From: Bradyrhizobium sp. URHD0069
Lineage (GTDB): Bacteria > Pseudomonadota > Alphaproteobacteria > Rhizobiales > Xanthobacteraceae
DNA length: 64,000 bases
Assembly (NCBI RefSeq): GCF_000701345.1
Contig: NZ_JNIJ01000014.1
Span: 112,943 to 176,942, forward strand
Direction of reading: 5' to 3'
In this document: positions 1 to 9,234 of the stretch, piece by piece
How positions within the stretch are numbered: position 1 is the stretch's first letter
Layout: each line of letters starts with the position of its first letter
Position numbers and translations under genes: made by a program
The notes under the pieces: model-generated
The model's input: only the letters and a program-made list of their open reading frames with translations
The model's database searches: none
Told to the model about the DNA's origin: nothing

Positions 1-1
1 T

Positions 2-1798
2 TCCATTGGCGCGATTATCGCCAAGGGTCTCAAGAGATCCGGATATTGCGTGTTCGGCTACCGCGAGTATCCCTCCCTCATAAAAGGCGGACACGCGAGC
101 TATCAACTGGACGTCTCGAATGAACGCATTTGCAGCACCGAAACGAAGGTGAACGTGCTTGTCGCGCTCAACCATCACGGTCTCGAGCTGAACATGGATG
201 AACTGAAACAGGGAGGGATCGTGCTGCACGTGACGCCCGAGTGGCAGTTTCCGGAGCATCATCGGAAAGTGATCGCGGAGCGAAGCCTTCGCGTCATCTA
301 TTTCCCGGTTGATGACATGCTCAATCGCCTCGGCGCGAGGGCAATTCTTTCGAACGTGCTGCTGACCGCCTTTGTCTGGTCCATGCTGGACCAGGATATC
401 GATGCTCTCAAGTCCCTCGTCGGAGAGACGTTTGCGAAAAAGAAAGCTCTGCTCGAACTCAACATGCGATGTATCGATGAAGGATACTCCTTTGTCGATC
501 CAGAGCAAGGGGCGATCTCCGTCGCGTTGCCGTCACCTGACAAGGGTTTCGCCAGCCACCTTTTAATTACCGGTAGTCAAGCGATGGGACTCGGCGCGGT
601 TCATGCGGGGGTGCGGCTCTATGCCGGATACCCGATGACGCCCTCCAGCCCGCTGTTGTCATTCATTGCCGAGCTCGAAAACAAGACTCACATGGTGGTC
701 AAGCAGGCGGAAGACGAAATCACCGCCGCGCAGATCGTCAGCGGGGCAATGTACATGGGAACCCGCGCGCTCACCGCCACCTCCGGTGTCGGATTTGATC
801 TTATGAGCGAGACACTGTCGCTGAATGCCATGATCGAGAACCCGACGGTGTTTGTGCTGGCGCAACGCCCCGGCCCGGCGACGGGCCTGCCGACCTGGAC
901 GGCTCAAGGCGGTCTCTTACAGGCCGCGAGTTGCTCTGCCGGCGAATTCACGCGCTGCGTCATCGCGGTCAGCAACAGTCAGGATGCCTTCGATTTGATG
1001 CCGGTCGCGTTCAATCTGGCGGAGCAGTATCAAATCAGTGTCATTGTCCTCACCGACAAGCAGATCGCCGAGGCGCTCTACACGCAGCACCCTTACGATC
1101 TGGAAAAGGCCGACATTGATCGTGGCAGGCTCGTCGTCGATCCCGAGAAGCTGAAACTCCTGAAATCCTCTGATCGATTTAACCCGCACGCCGTGGGCGG
1201 CGTTTCGTTGCGATGGCTTCCCGGCAGCGAGGCGGTGACCTATTGCGCCCAGGCCGATGAACATGATGCCATGGGCGCCGTGGATGAGGCCTGCCTCAAT
1301 ACCAAGGTGCAGATGGAAAAGCGATTGCGGAAGCTCCAAGGATTAAAAGCGGAGCTTCCCGCACCTCGTTTACATATTGGCGGTCGCAATACAAAGACGA
1401 CCGATTGGATCGATACAGGTGACGAAATCGAGTTGCTCGCGATCGGCTGGGGAAGCACCGGTGAGATCTTTCAAGACGTCATGTGCAGCGATGAACTGCG
1501 AGGGCGGAAGATCGCGTATTTGCACTACACGTATCTCTGGCCGCTCCGCACCCAGGAGCTTCAGAGATTAGCAAAGCGGTCGAAACGCATTGTCCTGGTG
1601 GAGCAGAACTATCAGGGGCAGTTGGGTATGCTCATCAGGATGGAGTGCGGTTTGGATATCTCGGATAAAATTCTCAAGTACGACGGTCGACCGTTTTTCT
1701 ACGATGAGCTTCTTTCGTCGGTGATGGAGAGATGTGCGAGCACCTCGGAAAACGAAGAGAATTTATCCGGTTTCGACTATGCAGGTACCTTGTCATGA
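2..1798 (+). CDS. korA: 2-oxoacid:ferredoxin oxidoreductase, fused gamma/alpha subunit (5' partial)
   Basis: The frame is open from the window edge, so the true start lies upstream; the GTG at 50 is internal. The first ~160 residues are the end of a gamma-type domain (SLIKGGH, then a Rossmann-like region). After a linker the alpha (pyrimidine-binding) domain begins near GSQAMGLGAVHAG, with AGYPMTPSS, QAEDEITAA and RPGPATGLPT, all hallmarks of the KorA/PorA family. The C-terminal part carries the transketolase-C-like domain. KorAB enzymes oxidise 2-oxoglutarate or another 2-oxoacid with CoA and ferredoxin, reversibly. The stop overlaps the ATG of the beta subunit by 4 nt, which indicates translational coupling. 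The substrate cannot be read from the sequence. The broken partner gene makes activity doubtful. Confidence 0.9.
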   Translation, partial: SIGAIIAKGLKRSGYCVFGYREYPSLIKGGHASYQLDVSNERICSTETKVNVLVALNHHGLELNMDELKQGGIVLHVTPEWQFPEHHRKVIAERSLRVIYFPVDDMLNRLGARAILSNVLLTAFVWSMLDQDIDALKSLVGETFAKKKALLELNMRCIDEGYSFVDPEQGAISVALPSPDKGFASHLLITGSQAMGLGAVHAGVRLYAGYPMTPSSPLLSFIAELENKTHMVVKQAEDEITAAQIVSGAMYMGTRALTATSGVGFDLMSETLSLNAMIENPTVFVLAQRPGPATGLPTWTAQGGLLQAASCSAGEFTRCVIAVSNSQDAFDLMPVAFNLAEQYQISVIVLTDKQIAEALYTQHPYDLEKADIDRGRLVVDPEKLKLLKSSDRFNPHAVGGVSLRWLPGSEAVTYCAQADEHDAMGAVDEACLNTKVQMEKRLRKLQGLKAELPAPRLHIGGRNTKTTDWIDTGDEIELLAIGWGSTGEIFQDVMCSDELRGRKIAYLHYTYLWPLRTQELQRLAKRSKRIVLVEQNYQGQLGMLIRMECGLDISDKILKYDGRPFFYDELLSSVMERCASTSENEENLSGFDYAGTLS

Positions 1799-2682
1799 AT
1801 ATCGCTCCGCAGACCCGCCGGCCCGCTCTTTCCGACTACTATTCGGAAACCAAATGCATTTGGTGTGACGGCTGCGGCAACTATGGCATTTGGACGGCCG
1901 TGAAGTATGCGCTGGTGGAGCTGAATTTGCATCCATGGCAGGTTTGCCTTTGCTATGACGTCGGTTGTCACGGCAACGGCTCGGACAAAATTGAGGGCTA
2001 CCGCTTCCACGGGCTCCATGGTCGCGTCATCCCGTTTGCAGCAGGCGCGAAGCTTGCAAATATGAAGGTTCCGGTCATCGCCTTCGGCGGGGATGGCGCG
2101 ACTTTCTCGGAAGGTATCGGGCATTTGGTCCATGGCGTGAGGAGCAATTATCCCATCACGTTCGTCCTGCACAACAATACAAACTACGGGCTAACGACTG
2201 GGCAGGCGAGTTCGCTCACGCCACAGGGTTAGCCGATGAACACAAGCCCCAACGGCATCCCCGAGCATACGTTGGCGAGCATGGACCTGATCTTCTCGCT
2301 CAACCCCACTTTCGTTGCCCGCGGCTTTAGCGGCGACATTAAACTGATGACTCGCATTCTCAAAGCCGCCGTTCAGCACGGCGGCTTTGCCTTCGTCGAG
2401 ATGCTCCAGGCCTGTCCGACATACAATCACTTCGCGACGCACGAATATCTGTTGGATAGGTACTTCGATGCAAATGCCAATGGTCACGACCCAGGCAATC
2501 TGCAGCAGGCGAAGGCGCTCGCTACGCAGGTTCAGGATCGCATCGCCTGCGGCATTCTCTATCAACGCGAAGACATTCCACACTTCTATGACCGGCTAAT
2601 TCCGCGGCAAGAACTCAAGACGACCTGCGTCGAGGAGGTGCGGAGGTATGATGTGAGCGAGTATTGGAAGGAACTGGTGTAA
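1795..2682 (+). pseudogene. korB: 2-oxoacid:ferredoxin oxidoreductase beta subunit, interrupted by in-frame TAG
   Basis: This is a TPP-binding beta subunit of about 295 codons. The Fe-S/TPP signature CIWCDGCGNYG is near the N-terminus, the TPP/Mg motif GGDGATFSEG follows, and NNTNYGLTTGQAS completes the site. The frame then meets TAG at 2230-2232 and continues without shift into MNTSPNGIPEHTL, the usual next family block, and on to LQACPTYNH and the normal C-terminus at 2682. One base change (for example CAG or AAG to TAG) explains the break, and nothing else looks decayed. Alternatives are a recent nonsense mutation, a sequencing error, readthrough, or re-initiation at ATG 2236 giving two polypeptides. 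No second copy is visible in the window. Confidence 0.85.
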
Positions 2683-2986
2683 GGAAATGTCCCCGCTGGT
2701 GCGGAGTCGCTGCTGGTGCCGATGATAGTCAGGACGTGGTGATAAGCATTTTTATGCTCCACGAATTCGGTTGTTGCCGAACAGAGATTGGACGCCGGTC
2801 GCGATCGCTGCCGCCACGCAATTCAACTTCCGCCAAACGCCGCGGCGGCTCACCGTGTTCTGGAGCCACACCGGCCGTCTCTATCCCGGTTGGTCACCCG
2901 CTGAGGCTGATTGCCGCCTTGCCCGCCTGGAAGCTCACGAATGAAGCGAACCGCATTCGCTTCGAACGGAAACATCATAAAGGAAA
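2683..2986 (+). other. Intergenic region with a possible gene relic
   Basis: No intact gene is seen. A frame from 2729 to 2944 without a start codon, ending at a TGA, has GC-rich third positions and reads protein-like in its second half (RRLTVFWSHTGRLYPGW). It may be the 3' end of a lost gene. I do not recognise the family. Confidence 0.3.
2943..2963 (+). promoter_or_regulatory. Perfect 8-bp inverted repeat before the FMN reductase
   Basis: The arms GAAGCGAA (2943-2950) and TTCGCTTC (2956-2963) are separated by 5 nt and end 23 nt before the ATG at 2987. It could be an operator or a leader hairpin. No regulator binding site is recognised. Confidence 0.35.
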
Positions 2987-3568
2987 ATGACCATGGATAA
3001 GCCGATTAATGTGTGCGTGTTGGTTGGAAGCCTGCGGAAGGCGTCGTTCAACGGGATGCTGGCGAATGCGCTGATCTGGCTCGCGCCGTCCTCGCTGAAA
3101 TTCGACGTCGTCGAGGTCGGACAACTGCCCTTTTACAATGAGGATCTTGAGACCGCAGCTCCGCCCGCGCCATGGACCGCGTTCCGCCAGCGCGTCAAGG
3201 CCGCTGACGCAGTGCTGTTCGTCACGCCAGAATATAACCGGTCGGTGCCGGCCGTTCTCAAGAATGCACTGGATGTCGGTTCCAGGCCGTATGGAAGCAG
3301 CGTCTGGGACCGCAAGCCTGGTGCGGTTGTCAGCGGCTCGCCGGGCGCGATCGGAGCCTTCGGCGCCAATCATCATCTGAGGCAGTCGCTTGTGTTTCTG
3401 AACGTGCCGACCATGCAGCAGCCCGAAGCCTATCTCGGTCATGCCGACAAGCTCTTCGATGAACATGGCAAGCTCGTCAGCGACGGCACCCGCAAATTCC
3501 TGCAGGAGTTCATGCAGGCGTTCGCGAATTGGGTCGAGACGAGTCGAGCTCAGGGCCAGGGCATCTGA
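2987..3568 (+). CDS. NADPH-dependent FMN reductase (ChrR/YieF-like)
   Basis: The 193-residue flavodoxin-like protein reduces FMN-bound substrates, typically quinones or chromate-like oxidants, with NAD(P)H in the cytoplasm. GSLRKASFN near the N-terminus is the FMN-phosphate loop, and TPEYNRSVPAVLKNALD is the family signature for flavin binding. The length matches the family (180-200 residues). The start is ATG 2987, preceded by AAAGGA; ATG 2993 is a possible second start. It stands alone, with a small inverted repeat just upstream. The physiological substrate is unknown. Confidence 0.9.
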   Translation: MTMDKPINVCVLVGSLRKASFNGMLANALIWLAPSSLKFDVVEVGQLPFYNEDLETAAPPAPWTAFRQRVKAADAVLFVTPEYNRSVPAVLKNALDVGSRPYGSSVWDRKPGAVVSGSPGAIGAFGANHHLRQSLVFLNVPTMQQPEAYLGHADKLFDEHGKLVSDGTRKFLQEFMQAFANWVETSRAQGQGI

Positions 3569-3652
3569 CGGCTTGCGGCAAGCGCGAGCGAGCGCGGCAT
3601 CCGGGTAAGCAGATTGCGATTGCTGATGCACAAGAGACGACGCGGGTGAAGC

Positions 3653-4102
3653 TCAAAATTGTTTTGACCGGAGCTCCTCGAATTCGTCGTGGCACGCGTC
3701 GCTGAAGCCTTGCAACAGGTCGATCGTGCCGTCGACGGCCATTTCGCGCAGTTCGACGAAGCTCTTGTCCGGCTCCAAATAGGTGTCCAGGATTTTTCGG
3801 GCAACGTCTTCGCCGCGATGGACCACCGGCCTTGATGACAGTGTCCGCATCCTGCTCAGCTTCGCGTAAAGACCGACCAGGCCGGGAATGTCGGGTTCGT
3901 TGTGCTGGAGCGCATCAATGTAACACCTGGAGGCTTCCTCGATGAAATCCCTGTAAAGGATCTGCCGGCGGCTCTTCTCGTTAAGAAGCCACTGGGCGCG
4001 GAGCTGACTTCGGTGGTTCAGCCAATTCGCAATTCCGCTCGTCAAGCCGCCGACAGCTGCTCCGGTGAGGGCGGCAAGCGCGGAGATGATGGAGGCGTCC
4101 AC
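3653..4102 (-). CDS. Hypothetical single-pass membrane protein
   Basis: The 149-residue protein has one hydrophobic N-terminal helix (ALAALTGAAVGGLTSGIANWL) followed by a charged, helical cytoplasmic part containing QLRAQW and FIEEASRCY. This pattern is familiar from small uncharacterised proteins of alphaproteobacteria, but no domain name can be given. The start is taken as GTG 4102, because the helix then begins directly; the frame runs open further upstream into the 3' end of the NADH dehydrogenase gene, where the reading is compositionally poor. It lies 53 nt downstream of that gene on the same strand and may share its transcript. Confidence 0.6.
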   Translation of the reverse strand: MDASIISALAALTGAAVGGLTSGIANWLNHRSQLRAQWLLNEKSRRQILYRDFIEEASRCYIDALQHNEPDIPGLVGLYAKLSRMRTLSSRPVVHRGEDVARKILDTYLEPDKSFVELREMAVDGTIDLLQGFSDACHDEFEELRSKQF

Positions 4103-4155
4103 AGGTGGAGTTCCCAACAGCTGCCGGAAGTGATGACTACCGGGCCTCACGACCA

Positions 4156-5487
4156 CTATGACGCAGGCGGTCGCGGCCCTTCGGAAATCAACCGTGAGCT
4201 CCGTTGCCCCGACAGATAAGACCAGAACCATTGCGTTTGAACGCGGAACCGGTTCTGAAGCTGCGGCAGCTCGAGCACGTGCAGCACCGCCCACACCAGC
4301 CAGGTCACAAAGCCGCTGCTGCGCAAATGACCCGCCTCAAGGATGGCGAAGTTCTTGCCGACCACCGCCATACTGCCCTTGTTGCGGTACCGAAACGGTC
4401 GACCATCCTTGCGTCCTCTGACTCGGTTGGCGATGACATGCCCGACAAATCTTCCCTGTTGAATGGCCGCCTGCGCCACTCCGGGCACGGGGTGACCATC
4501 CTGGATCATCGTGGCTGCGTCGCCCGTCACAAACACGTCGGGCGCCTCGGGGATGTCCATGAAAGCGCCAACGGATGCGCGCCCGGCGCGGTCCGTCGTC
4601 GTCCCGAGCATTTTCACAACCGGCGAGGCGCTAACGCCTGCTGTCCACAGCACGGTAGCGCTGGGAATCCGGACGTCAGCCGCGATGACACCCTGGTCGT
4701 CAACCTTCTCGACTTTTACGCCCGTCGAAACTTCAACGCCGAGCTTGGTTAGTCGCTTGGCTGCCTTTCGTGACAGAGACTCTGCAAAGGTCGGAAGAAT
4801 ACGAGCGCCGCCGTCCAGTAACACAATTCGGCTCTTGGCAGGGTCGATCTTGCGGAAATTCTTGCGCAGGGTCACCGAGACCAGTTGGGCGATCGAAGCG
4901 GCAAGCTCGACGCCGGTCGCGCCAGCTCCCACCAACACGAAGGTCATTTGGCGGGCGCGTTCTTTCGGGTCATCGGTCGACTCCGCCAATTCAAACGCAC
5001 TCAGGATCTTGGTTCGGATCGTTTCAGCGTCGCTGAGGCTCTTGAGGCCTGGCGCAAAGCGCGCGAACTCGTCATGACCGAAATAGCTCGGACGCATTCC
5101 AGTGGCGATCACCAGGAAGTCGTACTCGAGTTTTCGACTGCCAATCCCCGGGCAAACAGCCTCGACGGTGCGAGCTCCGAGATTGATGCCCTTAACCTCC
5201 GCCAGCAATACGCTGAGGTTCTTCTGTTTCGCCTCAAGCTGACGGATCGGCGCTGCTATCTCGGAGGGTGACAAAACAGCGGTGGCGACCTGATACAGGA
5301 GCGGCTGAAAGATATGGTGATTACGCCGGTCGATTAGCGTGATTTCGACATCGGTCCGTTTTAGTGCCCGCGCTGCCGCAATACCGGCAAAGCCACCACC
5401 GACGATCAAGACGCGTTTTTTGTCCGGGGTCGCCTTTATTACAGGTGGCTTTTCTTGCGGGAACGATTTGGTCAGAACTGTAGTCAT
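4156..5487 (-). CDS. ndh: Type II NADH dehydrogenase (NAD(P)/FAD-dependent oxidoreductase)
   Basis: This 443-residue peripheral membrane flavoprotein would pass electrons from NADH to ubiquinone without pumping protons. Two Rossmann folds are visible: IVGGGFAGIAAARAL for FAD and LVGAGATGVELAAS for NADH. Between them are IFQPLLYQVA and IATGMRPSYFG, and later VFVTGDAA and VAQAAIQQG, the standard order in NDH-2. The C-terminus is amphipathic and aromatic, fitting membrane association. The start is ATG 5487 (MTTVLTK); an upstream ATG at 5529 would add a non-conserved 14 residues. It is on the same strand as the efflux operon upstream. With cyo and poxB nearby it suggests a non-pumping entry into the quinone pool. 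Confidence 0.88.
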   Translation of the reverse strand: MTTVLTKSFPQEKPPVIKATPDKKRVLIVGGGFAGIAAARALKRTDVEITLIDRRNHHIFQPLLYQVATAVLSPSEIAAPIRQLEAKQKNLSVLLAEVKGINLGARTVEAVCPGIGSRKLEYDFLVIATGMRPSYFGHDEFARFAPGLKSLSDAETIRTKILSAFELAESTDDPKERARQMTFVLVGAGATGVELAASIAQLVSVTLRKNFRKIDPAKSRIVLLDGGARILPTFAESLSRKAAKRLTKLGVEVSTGVKVEKVDDQGVIAADVRIPSATVLWTAGVSASPVVKMLGTTTDRAGRASVGAFMDIPEAPDVFVTGDAATMIQDGHPVPGVAQAAIQQGRFVGHVIANRVRGRKDGRPFRYRNKGSMAVVGKNFAILEAGHLRSSGFVTWLVWAVLHVLELPQLQNRFRVQTQWFWSYLSGQRSSRLISEGPRPPAS

Positions 5488-5550
5488 GGATGCACCGACG
5501 GTCTCCAGGGCCAGTCGCCCGATTAGCACCGGATACAGCGGAGCTTCGGG

Positions 5551-6720
5551 CTAATCTTGGACGACGCTGCGGTGCATTGAACGATCGTGCCTCTTACTGT
5601 GAATCTCAACTGTGGCGGTCATGCCGGCCGACAGGACGACATTGGGGGGCACCTCATCGATATGGATGCGAACCGGGATGCGTTGGGCCAGGCGTACCCA
5701 GGTGAAGATGGGATTGACGCTAGCAACCCCTTGACTGTTGGGCTGCGCGTTCGCAACGTTGATTGCGCGGGCGATGCTGTCGACGTGACCGCGCACTATC
5801 TGATCGCGGCCCATCAGCTTGATTTGAGCGGGATCTCCCACCCGGATAGGAGCAAGGTTCGTCTCCTCGAAGTATCCGTCGACCCAGAACGAATCGGCAT
5901 CGACAAGGGAAATCGTGTTCGCGCCAACATTGACGTAGTCGCCAAGCTGCGCCAGCAGGTTCGTCACATAACCGTCGACCGGTGAAAGAATTCGCGTGCG
6001 CTCGAGGTTCACCTGCGCTTGGTTTAGTTGGGCTTTGGCTTGCGCGATAGCCGCCTCGGCACTCACGCGCTGCGCTTTCAGCGTCTCGACTTGCCGCAGC
6101 GTCTGATTGAGGTTTTCCTGTGCAGATTGCACCGTCGCTTCCTGCTGATGCAGCTGGGATGTAAACTGCTGGGCATTCTGAACGGTGCCCCAGCCGTCCT
6201 TCGCCAGTTTTTGGTAGCGTTCGGCCTGTTGCTGTGCAAATACGAGCGCGGCGCGCCCCAGCCGTAGTTGTGCCTGGCTGGCATTGATCTGTGCCTGCTG
6301 AACGTCCATTTGAGCGTCGATGTTCTGCACGTTCGCCTGCGCCTGCTGCACCGTTGCCTCGGCTTGACTGACCGCGATCCTGAAGTTGGTCGGATCGATC
6401 ACCAGCAGTAGATCGCCTTTGCGAACGTATTTGTTGTCGATTACATGTAGCTCGACGATGCGTCCAGCGACCTCCGGCGCCATCGTGACGACATAGGCGC
6501 GCACGGTGGCGTCGCGCGTCCACGGTGCCTCCATATAAACGCTCCACGTCCCCCAACCGAGCAGCCCGGCAAGTGCGACGGCCGCCAGCGTGATCAAAAA
6601 TGGACGTATCTCCACACGACGCCTGGTGATGGCGCGGGATTCCGGCGAGCGCGAAGGAGCGGCTTTGTCGAGATCATCCACCGCCTTGTCGCGTTTCGAT
6701 GTAACTCCGGTAATGGTCAT
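5551..6720 (-). CDS. HlyD/EmrA-family membrane fusion protein of an efflux system
   Basis: This periplasmic adaptor has about 389 residues. One N-terminal membrane helix (LITLAAVALAGLLGWGTW) is followed by a lipoyl half-motif (VAGRIVELHV), a long Gln/Ala-rich coiled coil (about residues 110-235), the second lipoyl half (ILSPVDGYVTNLLAQLGD) and a beta-barrel domain. It closely fits AaeA-type adaptors that work with FUSC permeases. It is the last gene of an operon with the DUF1656 and FUSC genes; the gap to DUF1656 is 7 nt. The start is ATG 6720. An earlier ATG at 6738 would overlap the preceding gene. Confidence 0.88.
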   Translation of the reverse strand: MTITGVTSKRDKAVDDLDKAAPSRSPESRAITRRRVEIRPFLITLAAVALAGLLGWGTWSVYMEAPWTRDATVRAYVVTMAPEVAGRIVELHVIDNKYVRKGDLLLVIDPTNFRIAVSQAEATVQQAQANVQNIDAQMDVQQAQINASQAQLRLGRAALVFAQQQAERYQKLAKDGWGTVQNAQQFTSQLHQQEATVQSAQENLNQTLRQVETLKAQRVSAEAAIAQAKAQLNQAQVNLERTRILSPVDGYVTNLLAQLGDYVNVGANTISLVDADSFWVDGYFEETNLAPIRVGDPAQIKLMGRDQIVRGHVDSIARAINVANAQPNSQGVASVNPIFTWVRLAQRIPVRIHIDEVPPNVVLSAGMTATVEIHSKRHDRSMHRSVVQD

Positions 6721-6727
6721 GACGAGC

Positions 6728-6931
6728 TCACTCGGCAATGGTCAGGATGAGGGACGAAAGAACGATGATGTACACTGCAAACACGAACAAAGCGGGATGC
6801 CAGACGTACCGCAGCAAGCCCCAGCGGTCAGCGACCCGACGCAGTACGATGGCAATGAGCCAGGCTTCGATCATCATGATTGAGATCGGCGCAACGTAGA
6901 CACCGAAGAGGTTGATATCGGTAAATCTCAT
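6728..6931 (-). CDS. DUF1656 small membrane protein (AaeX-like)
   Basis: The 67-residue protein has two predicted membrane helices and starts MRFTDINLFGVYVAP, typical of DUF1656 proteins coded between FUSC permeases and HlyD adaptors. Its ATG overlaps the stop of the FUSC gene (ATGA), so the two are translationally coupled. The function is unknown; it is presumably an accessory part of the efflux pump. Confidence 0.85.
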   Translation of the reverse strand: MRFTDINLFGVYVAPISIMMIEAWLIAIVLRRVADRWGLLRYVWHPALFVFAVYIIVLSSLILTIAE

Positions 6932-9015
6932 GCGGGCGCTCCTGCGTCGAAGTAATGGCCATGCTCGGCAATCGCCTCGGAGATGATCAGGACGCGGCCA
7001 CGCCCTCGAAGGGCCATGGTTGCCTCAGTGCCGGTTTCACGCGTAGAGGCGAGTCGGTCGTCGAATCGACGCAGCTTCGCGATCGCTCTCGTGCTGTGTC
7101 CGAGCGCGATGTCATTGAGTGCGGCGTCGAGCTCCGCGGTCGTCCCAAGGTGCGTAGCCATTTGGCGAAGGCCGATGATCTCGGTGCCGACGGATAGCGC
7201 TGCAAGCAGTTGTGCGCGCTGCAATGGCGTTGCCTGATCCGGCAACGCTGTGAGCCGGCTGTAAAGGCGGCTCTCCCAATAGTCGGGCGCCGGAAGCACG
7301 GGAGCGATCGCAAGGCGACGCAGGTCACAGGTGGTCAAGGCGAGAAGGCGGCGCACTCGAAGGGCCGGCGACAACGGAGGCAACAGCAAAAATGCCAGCG
7401 GTGCCACGCCGCAGCCTACGACGATTGCAAGCGCGGAATTGTAATATTGTGTGGTGTCGTAGTTCATCTCGTTGGTGGGCGCGAGTAGAGGGATGAAGTT
7501 GAACGCCATGGCGGTTAGGGCGGCGGTCACTATTGGTTGCCGGCTCACGGCCACTGCAAAGCCGGCCGGCAAGAAGAAGAGACCCAAGGCGGCGCAAAAT
7601 GCGGGGAACGTTTGCAGCGCTGGCAACATCGCGAATTTGATGGCTGCCGCACAAACTACGGCGCCAGCGATGCCCAGCGCGAATGCGAGCGATCCGCCGT
7701 AGGCAAGATCGCCTTTCGGCGAAAGCAACAGAACCAAGACCGCTACGAACACGATCGCCGAGGCGCCGTTTGGCCAGGCGGTCGTGACCCAGAAAAGCTC
7801 GACAGCACCGATAGCGAGAAATGCGCGTGCCGCATTGATCAGAGCAGGCAGCCAATCGGGTTCGGTCAGCCGGACGCGAGGAGCGCGAGGAGAAGGGTGG
7901 CCGGGAGCATCGACAAGCAGCGCAATACCATCGAGCACTTTCAACAGGCCGGCTAGCACCTTGGCCGTTTCGTCAGCGAGCAACCGCAACGATGGCGTGT
8001 CGGCGGGCAAGGCAACCAATGTCCGCACCGCCTCCTCGCAGACGCGGTGCAGGGCCAAAGGATCAGCGATCCAGAGCACCGGCGAGCCCCCCTCCGGTAC
8101 CGATCGAAGCTCGGACGGGAGGCTTCGCAGGATGATGTGGGCCCCCTGCCGCCTTGCGGCCTCGGGCAAACGACTGAGATGCGTCGCAACTCCGCGCCAG
8201 CCGTCCAGCGCCCCGAACAAACCGTACATAGCTGCTTGCAGCTTTGGCGAGTGGTAGCGCATGTGGCTGGATTCCCCGAGCGCCTGATCAATGACGGGGT
8301 CAAGCGCGATGACGCGCCGGGCGAACTCGCGGCGCTCGGCTTTCGTTTCCGGCAGTTGCGCCTCTGCAAGGGCGAGCATGCGGCCAAATCGATCCATGAT
8401 CTCGGCCGCAAGAGTTGCAAATGATTCTGCGAGACGGCGCTGGGCGCCGCCGAGATCGGTCCCGGCGAGGACCACGCCGGCGGACACGATCCCGATGCAG
8501 ATCTCGCTCGCGCGCGTGACCGCCAGCAGGAAGACATCCGAACTCGCGCCGCCGGTCGCGCCGAGATTATCGGCGGCAATGATCGCCGCAGTATAGCCGG
8601 CTAGCGCGGCCGAGTAGGACGCGAAGTTGCGGAGTACCGTAGCGGTGAATGCACAGATGCCGCACCAGAGGGCCAGGAGTCCGAGAAAGCCGATCCGATC
8701 CTGCGGAAAACAAGCGGTCAGGATTACGATCGCTGTGGCGCCGACCGCGGTACCGACCATCCTGAACCAGCCCTTGCGCAGCGAAGCGCCGAGCTGAGGC
8801 AGGCACACGATCGCGGCAGAGGTGCCGGCCCAAAACGGATTGTCGAGCTCGAGCCAGAACGCGACGAAGAGGGCGAGGCACACCGCCGCCCAGAGGCGAA
8901 GAGCGTACAGCAGTGGCGGAGCAGCCTTCGCCGCCTTCGCGAAGGCCGAGTTCCATCGGCCAATAGCACCTGCATCAGCGATTGGTCCGGCCTGGTCGAA
9001 TGCATCTGCCATCAC
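6928..9015 (-). CDS. FUSC-family efflux permease (AaeB/fusaric acid resistance type)
   Basis: The 695-residue inner-membrane protein is built as two hydrophobic blocks (about residues 35-190 and 395-540), each followed by a soluble helical domain, the layout of the AaeB/FusB family. The motif FWAGTSAAIVCLPQLGASL in the first block is the conserved FUSC start. Family members export aromatic carboxylic acids or fusaric acid. It is first in the operon with DUF1656 and the HlyD adaptor. No LysR-type regulator, usual for aaeXAB, is seen beside it. The substrate is unknown. Confidence 0.88.
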   Translation of the reverse strand: MMADAFDQAGPIADAGAIGRWNSAFAKAAKAAPPLLYALRLWAAVCLALFVAFWLELDNPFWAGTSAAIVCLPQLGASLRKGWFRMVGTAVGATAIVILTACFPQDRIGFLGLLALWCGICAFTATVLRNFASYSAALAGYTAAIIAADNLGATGGASSDVFLLAVTRASEICIGIVSAGVVLAGTDLGGAQRRLAESFATLAAEIMDRFGRMLALAEAQLPETKAERREFARRVIALDPVIDQALGESSHMRYHSPKLQAAMYGLFGALDGWRGVATHLSRLPEAARRQGAHIILRSLPSELRSVPEGGSPVLWIADPLALHRVCEEAVRTLVALPADTPSLRLLADETAKVLAGLLKVLDGIALLVDAPGHPSPRAPRVRLTEPDWLPALINAARAFLAIGAVELFWVTTAWPNGASAIVFVAVLVLLLSPKGDLAYGGSLAFALGIAGAVVCAAAIKFAMLPALQTFPAFCAALGLFFLPAGFAVAVSRQPIVTAALTAMAFNFIPLLAPTNEMNYDTTQYYNSALAIVVGCGVAPLAFLLLPPLSPALRVRRLLALTTCDLRRLAIAPVLPAPDYWESRLYSRLTALPDQATPLQRAQLLAALSVGTEIIGLRQMATHLGTTAELDAALNDIALGHSTRAIAKLRRFDDRLASTRETGTEATMALRGRGRVLIISEAIAEHGHYFDAGAPA

Positions 9016-9234
9016 CAGTTCTCGTCCATTTGCGACGGTTTACGGAGGGATTTTAGCTTGCTCGTGCCTGCCGCCCATCTGCGCGATTCTGCGCGATATC
9101 GTTCAGCGGCGGCAATTGTTCGTTTCGTGGTTCGGCCGCGGGCGAACCGCGGAGTTGCCGCCAGGGCGATCGTGTCCAAGGCTGCCTTTCGCAAATCAGC
9201 GGCTCGAAGCACGGTGTTTCGCTTTTCAGATCGG
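9016..9234. other. Promoter region of the efflux operon
   Basis: This stretch should hold the promoter of the FUSC operon. An open frame on the minus strand (9012-9275) overlaps the FUSC start, but its Arg/Ala-rich product is not protein-like. No clear operator is seen. Confidence 0.35.

Noticed and set aside
2664..2990. Open plus-strand frame after korB that would overlap the korB end and the FMN reductase start
   Set aside because: The product is Arg/Ser/Pro-rich without motifs, and a different frame in the same stretch looks more protein-like; treated as intergenic.
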